Source: Crateriforma conspicua (lineage in GTDB: Bacteria; Planctomycetota; Planctomycetia; Pirellulales; Pirellulaceae). From it: a stretch of 64,000 nucleotides of DNA. The stretch lies in assembly GCF_007752935.1 (NCBI RefSeq), contig NZ_CP036319.1, positions 3,472,001 through 3,536,000 on the forward strand. Direction: 5' to 3'. The notes under the pieces were generated by a model that had not been told where the DNA came from, made no database searches, and saw only the letters and a program-made list of their open reading frames with translations. Numbering within the stretch: position 1 is the stretch's first letter; each line of letters begins with the position of its first letter. The position numbers were made by a program, and so were the translations under genes. Shown in pieces: positions 54,359 to 62,946 of the stretch.

Positions 54359-54814
54359 CGTGGGATCAGCCTGCGGTGGTCGCTGGGGCATTTCGTCAGG
54401 GTTCGTTCAGATGGTTCGGGACGCTTGGCAGCCGTTTTGCCGCGACGCGTTCTATCGGCGGCGATGGTGCGGAACTATGGTGCTACGGTCGATGGTCGGC
54501 GTTGCAATCCGGGTTGTCGCAGTCCGGGATGCTCAAGTCTGTGTGGGATTGCCGTTAAATTTTGGTATCCGTTACACTTTCGGTTTGTTCGATGTCGTAG
54601 CGACGGATCGACGACCAGGGGCACAACACGGTCCGACAGCCCATCGGCCAGGGACCAATTCGGCTTGACGATGAATCAACACCGTTAACGCCGTGTGGGG
54701 CAAAATAATTGGCCGCAGACGATCCCAAACCGGCGTTTGGAATCGCGCAAACGTTGGCACCGTCATTCCGTTTTCTTCCGCATCCCGTTTCATTTGCAGC
54801 CAAGGTTTTCATCC
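54359..54814. other. intergenic region between tsaB and the first phosphoesterase
   Basis: About 450 bases separating divergent genes. Overlapping open frames on both strands lack family features. The region around 54555-54590 is AT-richer than its surroundings and is the likeliest site for the phosphoesterase promoter. No RNA gene or repeat was recognised. Confidence 0.45.
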
Positions 54815-55573
54815 GTGAAGCGAGCGTTGATCAGCGATATTCACGGGAACCTCGAGGGCCTGCAAGCGGTGTTGGCGGACATCGAAACGGTCGGCGTGGA
54901 TGAAATTTATTGTCTCGGCGACATCATCGGCTACGGGCCCAATCCGTGCGAGTGCCTGGACTTGGTGATGCGGCACGCCAAAGTGACGATCTTGGGCAAC
55001 CATGATCAGGCCGCCCTGTTTGATCCCGATGGCTTCAACCCGATGGCGTTGCAGGCGATTTATTGGACTCGCGATCAGCTGGACAATGGTCCGGGCAATC
55101 CAGCGCAAGTCAACAAACGCTGGGACTTTCTGGGCGAACTGCCTCGACTGGTCGATGAAGGCGAATTCAAATTCGTGCACGGTTCGCCGCGTGACCCGAC
55201 CAACGAATACGTGTTCCCCGAATACGTCTTTGATACTCGCAAGATGGAGATTCTGTTCGGACGCGTCGAACAGTATTGCTTCATGGGGCACACTCACTTG
55301 CCGGGCGTGTTCACGACCCAGTGCGAATTCATCGCGCCCGAAGATTGCGATCACCGATACGCCCTTGGGCCCGCCAAAGTCTTGGTCAATGTGGGCAGCG
55401 TGGGCCAACCGCGGGACGATAACAACAAATCTTGTTACGTCGTGCTGGACAAAGACGCCAAGTCGATCGAGTTTCGTCGTGTGGAATACGACATCGATAA
55501 AACGGCCAACAAGATTTACAACATCCCCGATCTCAGCGATGCGTTGGGCGATCGGTTGAAGCACGGACGTTGA
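54815..55573 (+). CDS. metallophosphoesterase, YfcE/MJ0936-type (paralog 1)
   Basis: A 252-residue calcineurin-like phosphoesterase. The GTG at 54815 is used because the protein then begins exactly at the first metal motif (MKRALISDIHGNLEGLQAVL). Other motifs: CLGDIIGYGPNPCECLD, LGNHDQAALFDPDGFN, FVHGSPRDPTNEYVFPE and MGHTHLPG. The group hydrolyses phosphodiesters or phosphomonoesters; the true substrate is unknown. It is the same length as the next gene and about half identical by eye, so the pair arose by tandem duplication. Confidence 0.88.
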   Translation: MKRALISDIHGNLEGLQAVLADIETVGVDEIYCLGDIIGYGPNPCECLDLVMRHAKVTILGNHDQAALFDPDGFNPMALQAIYWTRDQLDNGPGNPAQVNKRWDFLGELPRLVDEGEFKFVHGSPRDPTNEYVFPEYVFDTRKMEILFGRVEQYCFMGHTHLPGVFTTQCEFIAPEDCDHRYALGPAKVLVNVGSVGQPRDDNNKSCYVVLDKDAKSIEFRRVEYDIDKTANKIYNIPDLSDALGDRLKHGR

Positions 55574-55684
55574 AACACAGCGGCGGCAGTTCTGATGATG
55601 TGGGGCCGGCGGTCGCCGCACACATCGTCGCGTCGCCCACAGATCCCTCTGCTCCATTTGTCAAAGCGAAACTAGGTTCAACCG

Positions 55685-56443
55685 TTGCCACGCACCGCGA
55701 TCCTTAGCGACATACACGGAAATCTGGCCGCGCTGGAAGCCGTCCTGAAAGACGTCGAATCGCAGAATTGTGATCGCATCGTCTGTTTGGGCGACGTGGT
55801 CGGTTACGGCCCGAATCCCTGTGAGTGTCTGGACAAAGTCAGCAAGTTCGAATTTTGTGTGCTGGGCAATCACGACAGCAGCGCCTTGTTCGACCCAGAA
55901 GGCTTCAACGCGGCCGCGGAACAGGCGATCTTTTGGACCCGCGATCGATTGGAAGAGTCCGACGGGGATCCCGAAGCGGCACGGCGACGAATGGAGTTCT
56001 TGTGCTTTCTGCCGCGTACCGTTCGCGAAGGAAACGTGTTGTTTGTTCACGGATCACCCCGTGGACCGACGAACGAATACGTGTTCCCGGAGGACACCCA
56101 GAACAGCAAGAAGATGGAAAAGCTGTTCTCGATGATTCCGCATTTGTGCTTTCAAGGGCACACGCACGTTCCGGGCATCTTCACCCAAGACCTGCAGTTC
56201 ATCGCCAGTTCCGCGCTCATGTCGCCGTACGGGACCGACAACCCGTCGCGTCGATTGATGATCAACGTCGGCAGTGTCGGACAACCTCGTGACGGTGACC
56301 CACGCGGTTGTTACGTGGTCTTTGACGGGGTTTCGGTGGAATTTCGACGAGTCGAATATGACGTCGAACGCACCGTCGGTTTGATCGAAGCCGAACCGGA
56401 CTTGGATAACTTCCTGGGTTACCGCCTCCGCGACGGCCGCTAG
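55685..56443 (+). CDS. metallophosphoesterase, YfcE/MJ0936-type (paralog 2)
   Basis: A 252-residue paralog of the preceding gene, starting at TTG 55685 (MPRTAILSDIHGNLAALEAV). Metal motifs are intact: SDIHGN, CLGDVVGYGPNPCECLD, LGNHDSSALFDPEGFN, FVHGSPRGPTNEYVFPE and QGHTHVPG. The spacer of 111 bases from paralog 1 is short enough for co-transcription. It differs mainly in the segment between the last two motifs (ASSALMSPYGTDNPSRRLMI), which could alter specificity. Confidence 0.87.
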   Translation: MPRTAILSDIHGNLAALEAVLKDVESQNCDRIVCLGDVVGYGPNPCECLDKVSKFEFCVLGNHDSSALFDPEGFNAAAEQAIFWTRDRLEESDGDPEAARRRMEFLCFLPRTVREGNVLFVHGSPRGPTNEYVFPEDTQNSKKMEKLFSMIPHLCFQGHTHVPGIFTQDLQFIASSALMSPYGTDNPSRRLMINVGSVGQPRDGDPRGCYVVFDGVSVEFRRVEYDVERTVGLIEAEPDLDNFLGYRLRDGR

Positions 56444-56666
56444 TTCCGTCCACCCATCGTCGCATTTTCGCTACGCGACAGCAGCGTGCACCGAAGCGTC
56501 CCGTGTCAGCGGTGATCCTGAGCCGAACTCGCTAGCGTCGGGTGGTACTGGTCAAACGGCCGGACCCGCGGCTAGCGCTGTGCGGCTCATACACAGCATC
56601 GCATTTCGCCCGGCGAATGTGGCGTACAGTCCCTCGCGATCGCCGCACTAGTCTTCTTCTCAGACA

Positions 56667-57272
56667 CTAGTCTTCCTTCAGACTCAGCACGGCTTTGCGT
56701 GCCCGGTCCAAGAAATCCGCTTTCGGTTCCCCCGCTTCCAAGAAGATCGGTGGTCCCACGGTGATGCAGCTCAGCAGCGGTACGGGCAAGAATTCCCCAC
56801 GTGGCAAAATGCGGTTCACGTTGTCGATGTACACCGGCATCAATTCCAGATCCGGTCGCTTCTTGCCCAGGTAATACAGCCCGCTTTTGAATTCACCGAC
56901 CTCTTCGCCCGACGATCGGCCGCCTTCGGGGAACACGATCAGCGAATAAATGTCGCCGATCTCTTTGATCATGATGTCGATCGGGCTGTGGTGGACCTTG
57001 ATCTTCTTGCGGTCGATCAACAACGCGTTGAAGCTGCGTGCCATGTGGGGCTTCAGCCAGCCTTTGGACCAATAGTCCTTGGCCGCGACCGGTCGTGTGA
57101 CCGCGCGGATGTTGCGTGGCAGCGCCGACCACAACACGACCGCGTCCAGGTGGCTGGTGTGGTTGGCAAAGTAGATGCGTTGGCAAGTGTCAGGCTGGCA
57201 ATCCACCCAGCGGACGGTGAATCCGCTGAACAGTTTGGCCAGAATGACAATGGCTTGGCTGGTCAGTGTCAT
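56667..57272 (-). CDS. plsC: 1-acyl-sn-glycerol-3-phosphate acyltransferase family protein
   Basis: A 201-residue PlsC-family acyltransferase starting at ATG 57272. The catalytic HX4D motif is NHTSHLD, and the substrate-binding FPEGGRS motif is VFPEGGRSSGEE. An N-terminal hydrophobic segment (QAIVILAKLFSGFTV) fits membrane association. It acylates lysophosphatidic acid or a similar lipid in phospholipid synthesis. It lies 10 bases downstream of the glycosyltransferase stop, so it is probably in one operon with it. Confidence 0.87.
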   Translation of the reverse strand: MTLTSQAIVILAKLFSGFTVRWVDCQPDTCQRIYFANHTSHLDAVVLWSALPRNIRAVTRPVAAKDYWSKGWLKPHMARSFNALLIDRKKIKVHHSPIDIMIKEIGDIYSLIVFPEGGRSSGEEVGEFKSGLYYLGKKRPDLELMPVYIDNVNRILPRGEFLPVPLLSCITVGPPIFLEAGEPKADFLDRARKAVLSLKED

Positions 57273-57282
57273 AAACGGCAGT

Positions 57283-58524
57283 CTAGCGAGACGCCGCGAC
57301 CTCGCGAACCAGCCCACGCGGTTTTCGGGCCGTTGCTTTCCGCGGACGAATCACCGCGTCATAGCCATCGGTGATCAGCGTTTGATAGCCGGTCACCATC
57401 GAATCGACCGATCCCGTCGCAAGGACTCGTTCACGTCCCGCGGTGCCCATCGATTCCCGCATCGACGGGTCGTCGATCAAGCGACCGATCGCGGCGGCAT
57501 AAGCGTCCACGTCTTCGCTGGGGACCAGCATTCCGGTTTCGCCTTCGATCACCGTTTCGCCGATCGAACCCACGTCGGTGGACACCACCGCGACTTGGCA
57601 AGCCAGCGCTTCAAGGATCGAAACCGGTGACGCTTCGTTCAGCGAACATAGGGTGAATAGATCCAGCCCTGCGACGATTCGTTGCGTGTCATGGCGGGTG
57701 CCCAGTAGGTGAATGCGATCGGCAACGCCCAACTGATCCGCCAAGCTTTCGATCTCTGGACGCTGGGGACCGTCACCGACGATGACCCAGTGCAGATCGC
57801 AGTGGCTTTCGCGCAGCTGTGCCGCGGCGTGGACCAACATGAAGTGATTCTTTTCCTCACGCAGCGCCGCGACGATCCCCACCAAGCGACTCGTTTCGTC
57901 CAGACCAATCTCGGACCGCAGCCAAACACCGGCCGATTCATCGTGCCGGAACTTTTCACAATCCACACCGTTTCGGATCACGTGGACCTTTTCATCGGGG
58001 AACCGTTCGAACTGACGCAAAAACTTTCCGTGCGAATCCGCCACCGCGATGAAGGCATCGGTGATGCCCGTCAGCCATCGATTGGCGCGTCCGACGCCGT
58101 CGGGCCAACCGGTCGAATGCAAAGCCGATGCAATCACAGGAACGCCGGCGACCGCGGCCGCCAAACGGCCCCAAAACATCTTGTCGCCCGCACCGACCGT
58201 GATCACGGCATCAATGTTTCGATCGATGATCAAACGCCGCAGCCGACGGATGACGCCGATGTCATACTTGCCACCAATCAAGTTGCTGTGGACGGGGAAC
58301 TCCGATGCAATCTGTTGTCCCAGCGGCCCAGGGTCTTTCAAACATGCGACTTCGGGACAAACGACGTCCGGATTCATCCGCCGCATCAGGTTGACCAACA
58401 GTGTTTCGGCACCACCCACGGGCATACTGGTGATGACGAACAGACACCGCAGCGGACGATGGCGGTTGCCGCTGCACCGCGGGCGGTATCGCGACGATGG
58501 GGTGAGCAGTCGACGAAGAAACAT
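57283..58524 (-). CDS. glycosyltransferase family 4 (GT-B fold)
   Basis: A 413-residue GT4-type enzyme. The acceptor domain shows MPVGGAETLLVNLMRRMNPD (about 34-53), and the donor domain VGIVAALREEKNHFMLVHAA, WVIVGDGPQRPEIESLA and the EX7E motif in NEASPVSILEALACQVAVVS. It moves a sugar from a nucleotide donor onto a lipid or polysaccharide, in the cytoplasm at the membrane. It follows the deacetylase gene by 14 bases on the same strand, which suggests a cell-surface glycan operon. Confidence 0.92.
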   Translation of the reverse strand: MFLRRLLTPSSRYRPRCSGNRHRPLRCLFVITSMPVGGAETLLVNLMRRMNPDVVCPEVACLKDPGPLGQQIASEFPVHSNLIGGKYDIGVIRRLRRLIIDRNIDAVITVGAGDKMFWGRLAAAVAGVPVIASALHSTGWPDGVGRANRWLTGITDAFIAVADSHGKFLRQFERFPDEKVHVIRNGVDCEKFRHDESAGVWLRSEIGLDETSRLVGIVAALREEKNHFMLVHAAAQLRESHCDLHWVIVGDGPQRPEIESLADQLGVADRIHLLGTRHDTQRIVAGLDLFTLCSLNEASPVSILEALACQVAVVSTDVGSIGETVIEGETGMLVPSEDVDAYAAAIGRLIDDPSMRESMGTAGRERVLATGSVDSMVTGYQTLITDGYDAVIRPRKATARKPRGLVREVAASR

Positions 58525-58538
58525 ATGACGATGGCTTA

Positions 58539-59471
58539 CTAGGGCAATGCGGTCGGCGGCAGCGAAGCCGCCGGGATGGCCGTGGACAATGGAAGTGTGA
58601 AGTTGGATTCGGCGTTGGATTGCTGTTCATCTGCAACTGACGGCGTGACGTCGACGACCGGTTCGGCGGCAGCTTTGCGCGGGTCAAAGCTGAGCCAATT
58701 GACGAAGCGTCCGAACTGGGGATCGCCATGGAAGCGTCGGATGTGATAGCTGTCACGACCGACCAAGTTGTAGGCACCAAACGCGCTGCACAAGCCTTTC
58801 AGCCCGGCGCGATGCGCGGCGTCGACCACGGCGCTGGTGATCTGTGGTGGCATGCCGAATGGCACGGCAAAGTAGCGGACCGGACGCCCGATCATGTCTT
58901 CCAAATCTTTTTTGCCGCCGATGATCTCGTCATCGACCTGAGCCGTCGTGTTGATCTTGGCAAAGTCGACGTGACGCTTGGTGTGCAGTCCGATTTCGAT
59001 GCCGGCATCGCAGATTTCACGGACATGACCGACCGTGTTCACCGGCAACGGCTGGCCGGCTTTGACGTCGTGCGCGAACGGACGGCCGGTTGAAATGTGG
59101 TCGGACGTGACGAAATAGGTCGTCGGGATTTGGCGTTCGGCCAGCATGGGCAACGCGTCGTCCATGTTGTCGGCATAGCCGTCGTCAAAGGTGACCGTGA
59201 ATGTCGGGTGGTGATTGACGCCCGCTTCGACACGATGCTGGACGGTGGCAAGGTCGACCGGTTGCAAGTGATCCATCAAATAGTCGATGTGCCGCCGGAA
59301 TTGATCCGGGTGGATCGTCCACGGGTTCGGGTGGCTGGTTGCAACGCGATGATAAAAGGGGACGTTCAGCGGTGCCGCCCCGTCGCGGGCCAACCGCTTC
59401 AAGCGTCGTCGTCGCAGCGGGCCCATGAGATGGGCGCGGGCATCGATCGCGATTTGTCTAAAAAGGCTCAA
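58539..59471 (-). CDS. polysaccharide deacetylase (carbohydrate esterase 4 type)
   Basis: A 310-residue NodB-fold enzyme. The catalytic motif is VTFDDGYADNMDDALPML (about 92-109), and a second conserved block is GLHTKRHVDFA with the metal-binding His. It removes N- or O-acetyl groups from glycans. No signal peptide is obvious, although the first 35 residues are basic. The last 45 residues are a low-complexity Ala/Pro tail. First gene of the deacetylase-glycosyltransferase-acyltransferase run. Confidence 0.87.
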   Translation of the reverse strand: MSLFRQIAIDARAHLMGPLRRRRLKRLARDGAAPLNVPFYHRVATSHPNPWTIHPDQFRRHIDYLMDHLQPVDLATVQHRVEAGVNHHPTFTVTFDDGYADNMDDALPMLAERQIPTTYFVTSDHISTGRPFAHDVKAGQPLPVNTVGHVREICDAGIEIGLHTKRHVDFAKINTTAQVDDEIIGGKKDLEDMIGRPVRYFAVPFGMPPQITSAVVDAAHRAGLKGLCSAFGAYNLVGRDSYHIRRFHGDPQFGRFVNWLSFDPRKAAAEPVVDVTPSVADEQQSNAESNFTLPLSTAIPAASLPPTALP

Positions 59472-59783
59472 AGGATCAGCGGCTGGGAATTCGGGTTCAG
59501 AATTCGGGGCGGGAGGCTTCGACGCATGATGCCGTCGGGTGGGAACAGAATGTCAACTCCGTACCGGTTCCTACCTTGCCACTGCACGTTGGCGGGGGAC
59601 AAAGCCGTTCTTGGTCGGCGGGATGCTAGGGGTCCCTGACCGCACAAACAGAATTTGCGGTCTGTGTCGATTGAATGGGCTCAGTCGTCGCCTTTTGCTG
59701 GGCGAAAGCGTCGCTGCGAAAGGGCAAACGCAGTCAGCGAAGAAGATGATTTCGGATTGTCGGATGCGACCGAGCCCGAACGT
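59472..59783. other. intergenic region between deacetylase and receiver genes
   Basis: About 310 bases upstream of the deacetylase and downstream of the receiver gene on the same strand. It holds the deacetylase promoter and nothing else recognised. Confidence 0.4.
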
Positions 59784-60167
59784 TTAGGCGGGTTTCCAGC
59801 CGTAAACGTCCAACAGTGCGTCGGCGACGATCCCACGAATTTGGCCCAGACGCACGGGTTTGTGAACGACTTTGTAGGCGGCAAAACGCCTGGCTTCGGC
59901 TTCGATTTCGTCGTTCCAATCGGCACTCATCAAGGCGCAGGGCGGACGTTTCGGAACGTCACCCAGACGGCGCAACAATTCCAATCCGGTGACGCGAGGC
60001 ATGTGCACATCGACCAGAGCGAAATGGATTTCCGTGTCGCCCAGGACGTGTAGCGCCTGTTGGCCATCGGCCGCTTGGTGAACGCAGAAACCGCTGCGTG
60101 TCAGAGCATCCGACAGGACGCCGCGCAACGCAGCGTCGTCGTCGGTGATCAAAAGGTTGGGGACCAC
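59784..60167 (-). CDS. single-domain response regulator (receiver only)
   Basis: A 127-residue receiver domain with no output domain. Acidic pocket DDD (LLITDDDAALRG), phospho-accepting Asp in ALVDVHMPRVTGLELL (about 53) and the Lys of VVHKPVRLGQI are present. The start is GTG at 60167 in all-receiver fit. It may act like CheY or Spo0F, passing or sensing phosphate. It is divergent from moxR. The hybrid kinase at 10904-16699 is one possible partner, but that is only a guess. Confidence 0.88.
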   Translation of the reverse strand: MVPNLLITDDDAALRGVLSDALTRSGFCVHQAADGQQALHVLGDTEIHFALVDVHMPRVTGLELLRRLGDVPKRPPCALMSADWNDEIEAEARRFAAYKVVHKPVRLGQIRGIVADALLDVYGWKPA

Positions 60168-60283
60168 TTTGAATCACACCGCAAACAAACCAGCACTCGA
60201 GTCTCTGCCACCCTGGCAGGCTCGGTGACTGTACCATAATAGCCGCAATTTCAGTGCCAGAACCACCTTAGGCAATCCCACGC

Positions 60284-61360
60284 ATGAATTCACCCGCCGG
60301 GTCCGCCCCCCAACCGCCCCAGTCCCCCGGACCGGTCACTGACGCGGCGAAGACCGGCCGTCGCGAAAAGTCCGCCGCTTCGGGGCATCCGCCCGCCGCA
60401 TCGACCCCCGGCACGGCGGCGGTCAGCGAATTGTCCAAACGCGTGATCGCCAACGTCGAACAAGCGATCGTCGGCAAACGAAAACAATTGGTTCTGTCGT
60501 TGGTAGCTTGGCTAAGCGGCGGACACATTTTGTTGGAAGACGTTCCTGGGGTGGCCAAGACGATGCTGGCGCGTGCGCTGGCGCGAAGTGTGGGCTGTCG
60601 TTTCAAACGCGTTCAGTGCACGCCCGATTTGTTGCCCACCGACGTGACGGGTACATCGATCTTCAACCAGAAAACGGCCGAGTTCGAATTTCGGCCCGGC
60701 CCCGTGTTCACCCAGATCTTGCTGGCCGATGAGATCAACCGCGCCACGCCGCGAACCCAGGCCTCGTTGTTGGAAGCGATGGCCGAATCGGCCGTGACCG
60801 TCGACGGGACGACGCACGCGTTGAAGCCACCATTCTTGGTCGTCGCCACACAAAACCCGGTGGATCACGAAGGGACGTTCCCGTTGCCCGAAGCCCAGCT
60901 GGACCGCTTTCTGATGAAGTTCAGTTTGGGGTATCCGTCGGCGGAGGAAGAACTGCGGATGCTGACGTTGTTACAGCACGGTCATCCGGTCGACAAGCTG
61001 AAGCCGGTCGCCAAGGCGGAAGAACTGGTCGAAGCCCAGGCGGAAGTCAGCAAGGTCTACGTCGACGATCGGCTGCGGGAATACATGATGCAGATCATTT
61101 CGCAAACGCGTTCCCACGACGACTTGGCCCTGGGCGCCAGCCCCCGTGCGACCATCGCTCTGTTTCGTTGCAGCCAAGCGATGGCCGCGATCCGCGGTCG
61201 CGCTTTCGTCATGCCCGATGATGTCAAACGCATCACCGCGCCGGTGATCAGCCACCGCTTGATCGTTCGCCCAGAAAGCCGGTTGCGTAAACAAACGGCC
61301 GAAGGAATCTTGGAATCCATCTTGGGTCAGATCGCCGTGCCCACCATCGAAAGTCCTTAG
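60284..61360 (+). CDS. MoxR family AAA+ ATPase
   Basis: A 358-residue AAA+ ATPase. Walker A is EDVPGVAKTMLARA, Walker B is LLADEINRATPRTQ, with sensor LVVATQNPVDHEGTFPLPEAQ. The first 50 residues are a Pro/Ala/Ser-rich tail. MoxR proteins act as chaperones for vWA-containing complexes and commonly lie beside DUF58 and bat genes. The DUF58 gene starts 5 bases after its stop, so the two form an operon. The bat genes in this window (1-3562) may be functional partners. Confidence 0.93.
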   Translation: MNSPAGSAPQPPQSPGPVTDAAKTGRREKSAASGHPPAASTPGTAAVSELSKRVIANVEQAIVGKRKQLVLSLVAWLSGGHILLEDVPGVAKTMLARALARSVGCRFKRVQCTPDLLPTDVTGTSIFNQKTAEFEFRPGPVFTQILLADEINRATPRTQASLLEAMAESAVTVDGTTHALKPPFLVVATQNPVDHEGTFPLPEAQLDRFLMKFSLGYPSAEEELRMLTLLQHGHPVDKLKPVAKAEELVEAQAEVSKVYVDDRLREYMMQIISQTRSHDDLALGASPRATIALFRCSQAMAAIRGRAFVMPDDVKRITAPVISHRLIVRPESRLRKQTAEGILESILGQIAVPTIESP

Positions 61361-61365
61361 GAACT

Positions 61366-62691
61366 GTGATGCGTGGTCACTGGATCGATTGGTTGGCGGG
61401 CATCGCAGCACTGGTCTTGCTGGGGTGGCTGTTCGGCGCTTCGCTGTGGTTGTTGGCCGCCGTGGTTGTCGGGCTGTTGTTGGCGATCAACCAATACCTG
61501 GCACGTCTGTGGTCGCACGCGACGACGGCGGTTCGGCACGGCGGTGATTTGGAAGTCGCCGTGGGGTCCGATGTGCCGATCGAGTTGGCCGTGACCAATC
61601 GATCAAAGGTCCCGGTCGGCTGGGTGTTGGTCGAAGACTTGTTGCCACGCTGGGCGATGCGAGGTTCGGAGCTTGGTTTGGATGTCGATGGCGACCGCAT
61701 TGCCGTGATGATGTTGCCGCCCGGCAAGACGACATCGATGCACTACACGATTCGTGTCAAACGCCGCGGGTATTTTCAAGTCGGTCCGACGGTGCTGGAA
61801 ACGGGGGACTTTCTGGGATTGTTTCGTCGTTATCGCGTCGGCACCCAACCGCAATACATCACCGTGCTGCCACGCGTGGTTCCGCTGTCAGGATACGACA
61901 TCGCGTCACGTCGACCGATCGGTGAAATCCGCATGCGTGACAACGTGATGGACGACCCGACACGTCTGCGAGGCATCCGGCAATGGCAACCGGGCGATCC
62001 GATGCGCAGTGTCCATTGGGCCGCGACCGCGCGGACGGGAACGCTGCACAGCAAAATCTATGAACCGTCATCGATCGCCGGTGCGACCTTGGTGCTGGAC
62101 TTTCACCGCCGAACCAACCCGGTCAAACACGAACCGGTTCGCGGTGATTTGGCGGTCACCGCGGCGGCATCGATTTCCGCCATGCTGCACGACCAAAACG
62201 AACCGTTCGGACTGATCAGCAACGGACGTGATGCGGCCGACCGGATCCGCCACGACGGATGGCGCGGGGATCATCGTGTCCGCGACTCGGCGACGCGGGC
62301 GGGACAGATGTTGGCCGAGAGCGACCGGATGCGTCCGGTGATCATGAAGCCGGACCGAGGTGTGATTCAGTTCAAAGACGTGATGCGTCGCCTGGCGCGT
62401 TTGGAACCCACCGACGGCCTGACACTGCCGGAATTATTGGCCGAATGCGAAGGACGTTTGTCCAACGAGACGACCGTGTTGGTGATTCTGCAACAGTGTG
62501 ACGAAGCCACCGCGTCGGCGTTGATTGGGCTATCTCGCCGCGGATGGGAAGTCGCGGTTATCGTCAACACGCACGACATCAACGACTACTCCGCCATCGC
62601 CGGTCCAATGATCGCGGCACGGATCGCCACGTTCCACTTGGCCGATTTCGATTCGGTGGCGGATGTGTGTCGTAATGTCGCGATTCGGTAA
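61366..62691 (+). CDS. DUF58 domain protein
   Basis: A 441-residue protein with two N-terminal membrane helices (IAALVLLGWLFGASLWLLAA and the following stretch). Residues 180-310 carry the DUF58 signature, including LRGIRQWQPGDPMRSVHWAA and RTGTLHSKIYE. A vWA-like fold probably follows. DUF58 proteins occur with MoxR ATPases across bacteria; function is unknown. Only 5 bases separate it from moxR, so the pair is co-expressed. Confidence 0.92.
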   Translation: MMRGHWIDWLAGIAALVLLGWLFGASLWLLAAVVVGLLLAINQYLARLWSHATTAVRHGGDLEVAVGSDVPIELAVTNRSKVPVGWVLVEDLLPRWAMRGSELGLDVDGDRIAVMMLPPGKTTSMHYTIRVKRRGYFQVGPTVLETGDFLGLFRRYRVGTQPQYITVLPRVVPLSGYDIASRRPIGEIRMRDNVMDDPTRLRGIRQWQPGDPMRSVHWAATARTGTLHSKIYEPSSIAGATLVLDFHRRTNPVKHEPVRGDLAVTAAASISAMLHDQNEPFGLISNGRDAADRIRHDGWRGDHRVRDSATRAGQMLAESDRMRPVIMKPDRGVIQFKDVMRRLARLEPTDGLTLPELLAECEGRLSNETTVLVILQQCDEATASALIGLSRRGWEVAVIVNTHDINDYSAIAGPMIAARIATFHLADFDSVADVCRNVAIR

Positions 62692-62946
62692 TCTTTGACG
62701 ATTCGATCGATTGTTTTGATTTTGACGCCCTGGTTTGCCGATCCTGTTCAACCGAGGGGGGCCTCGAACAATCAAAACTGCCGACGCCGTGTGGGTTTCA
62801 CGCAATGATGCCCGTGCGCCGGTTGCGAACGCTTCGCCGGCAACAGCGGACGCGACGCAAACGCCGGAACGATCCGGTCAGATTCCTAGGCCTTCTTCGC
62901 TGAATCATTCGTCCGAAGATTCCCGCGAGCCTACGGATCAAACGCC

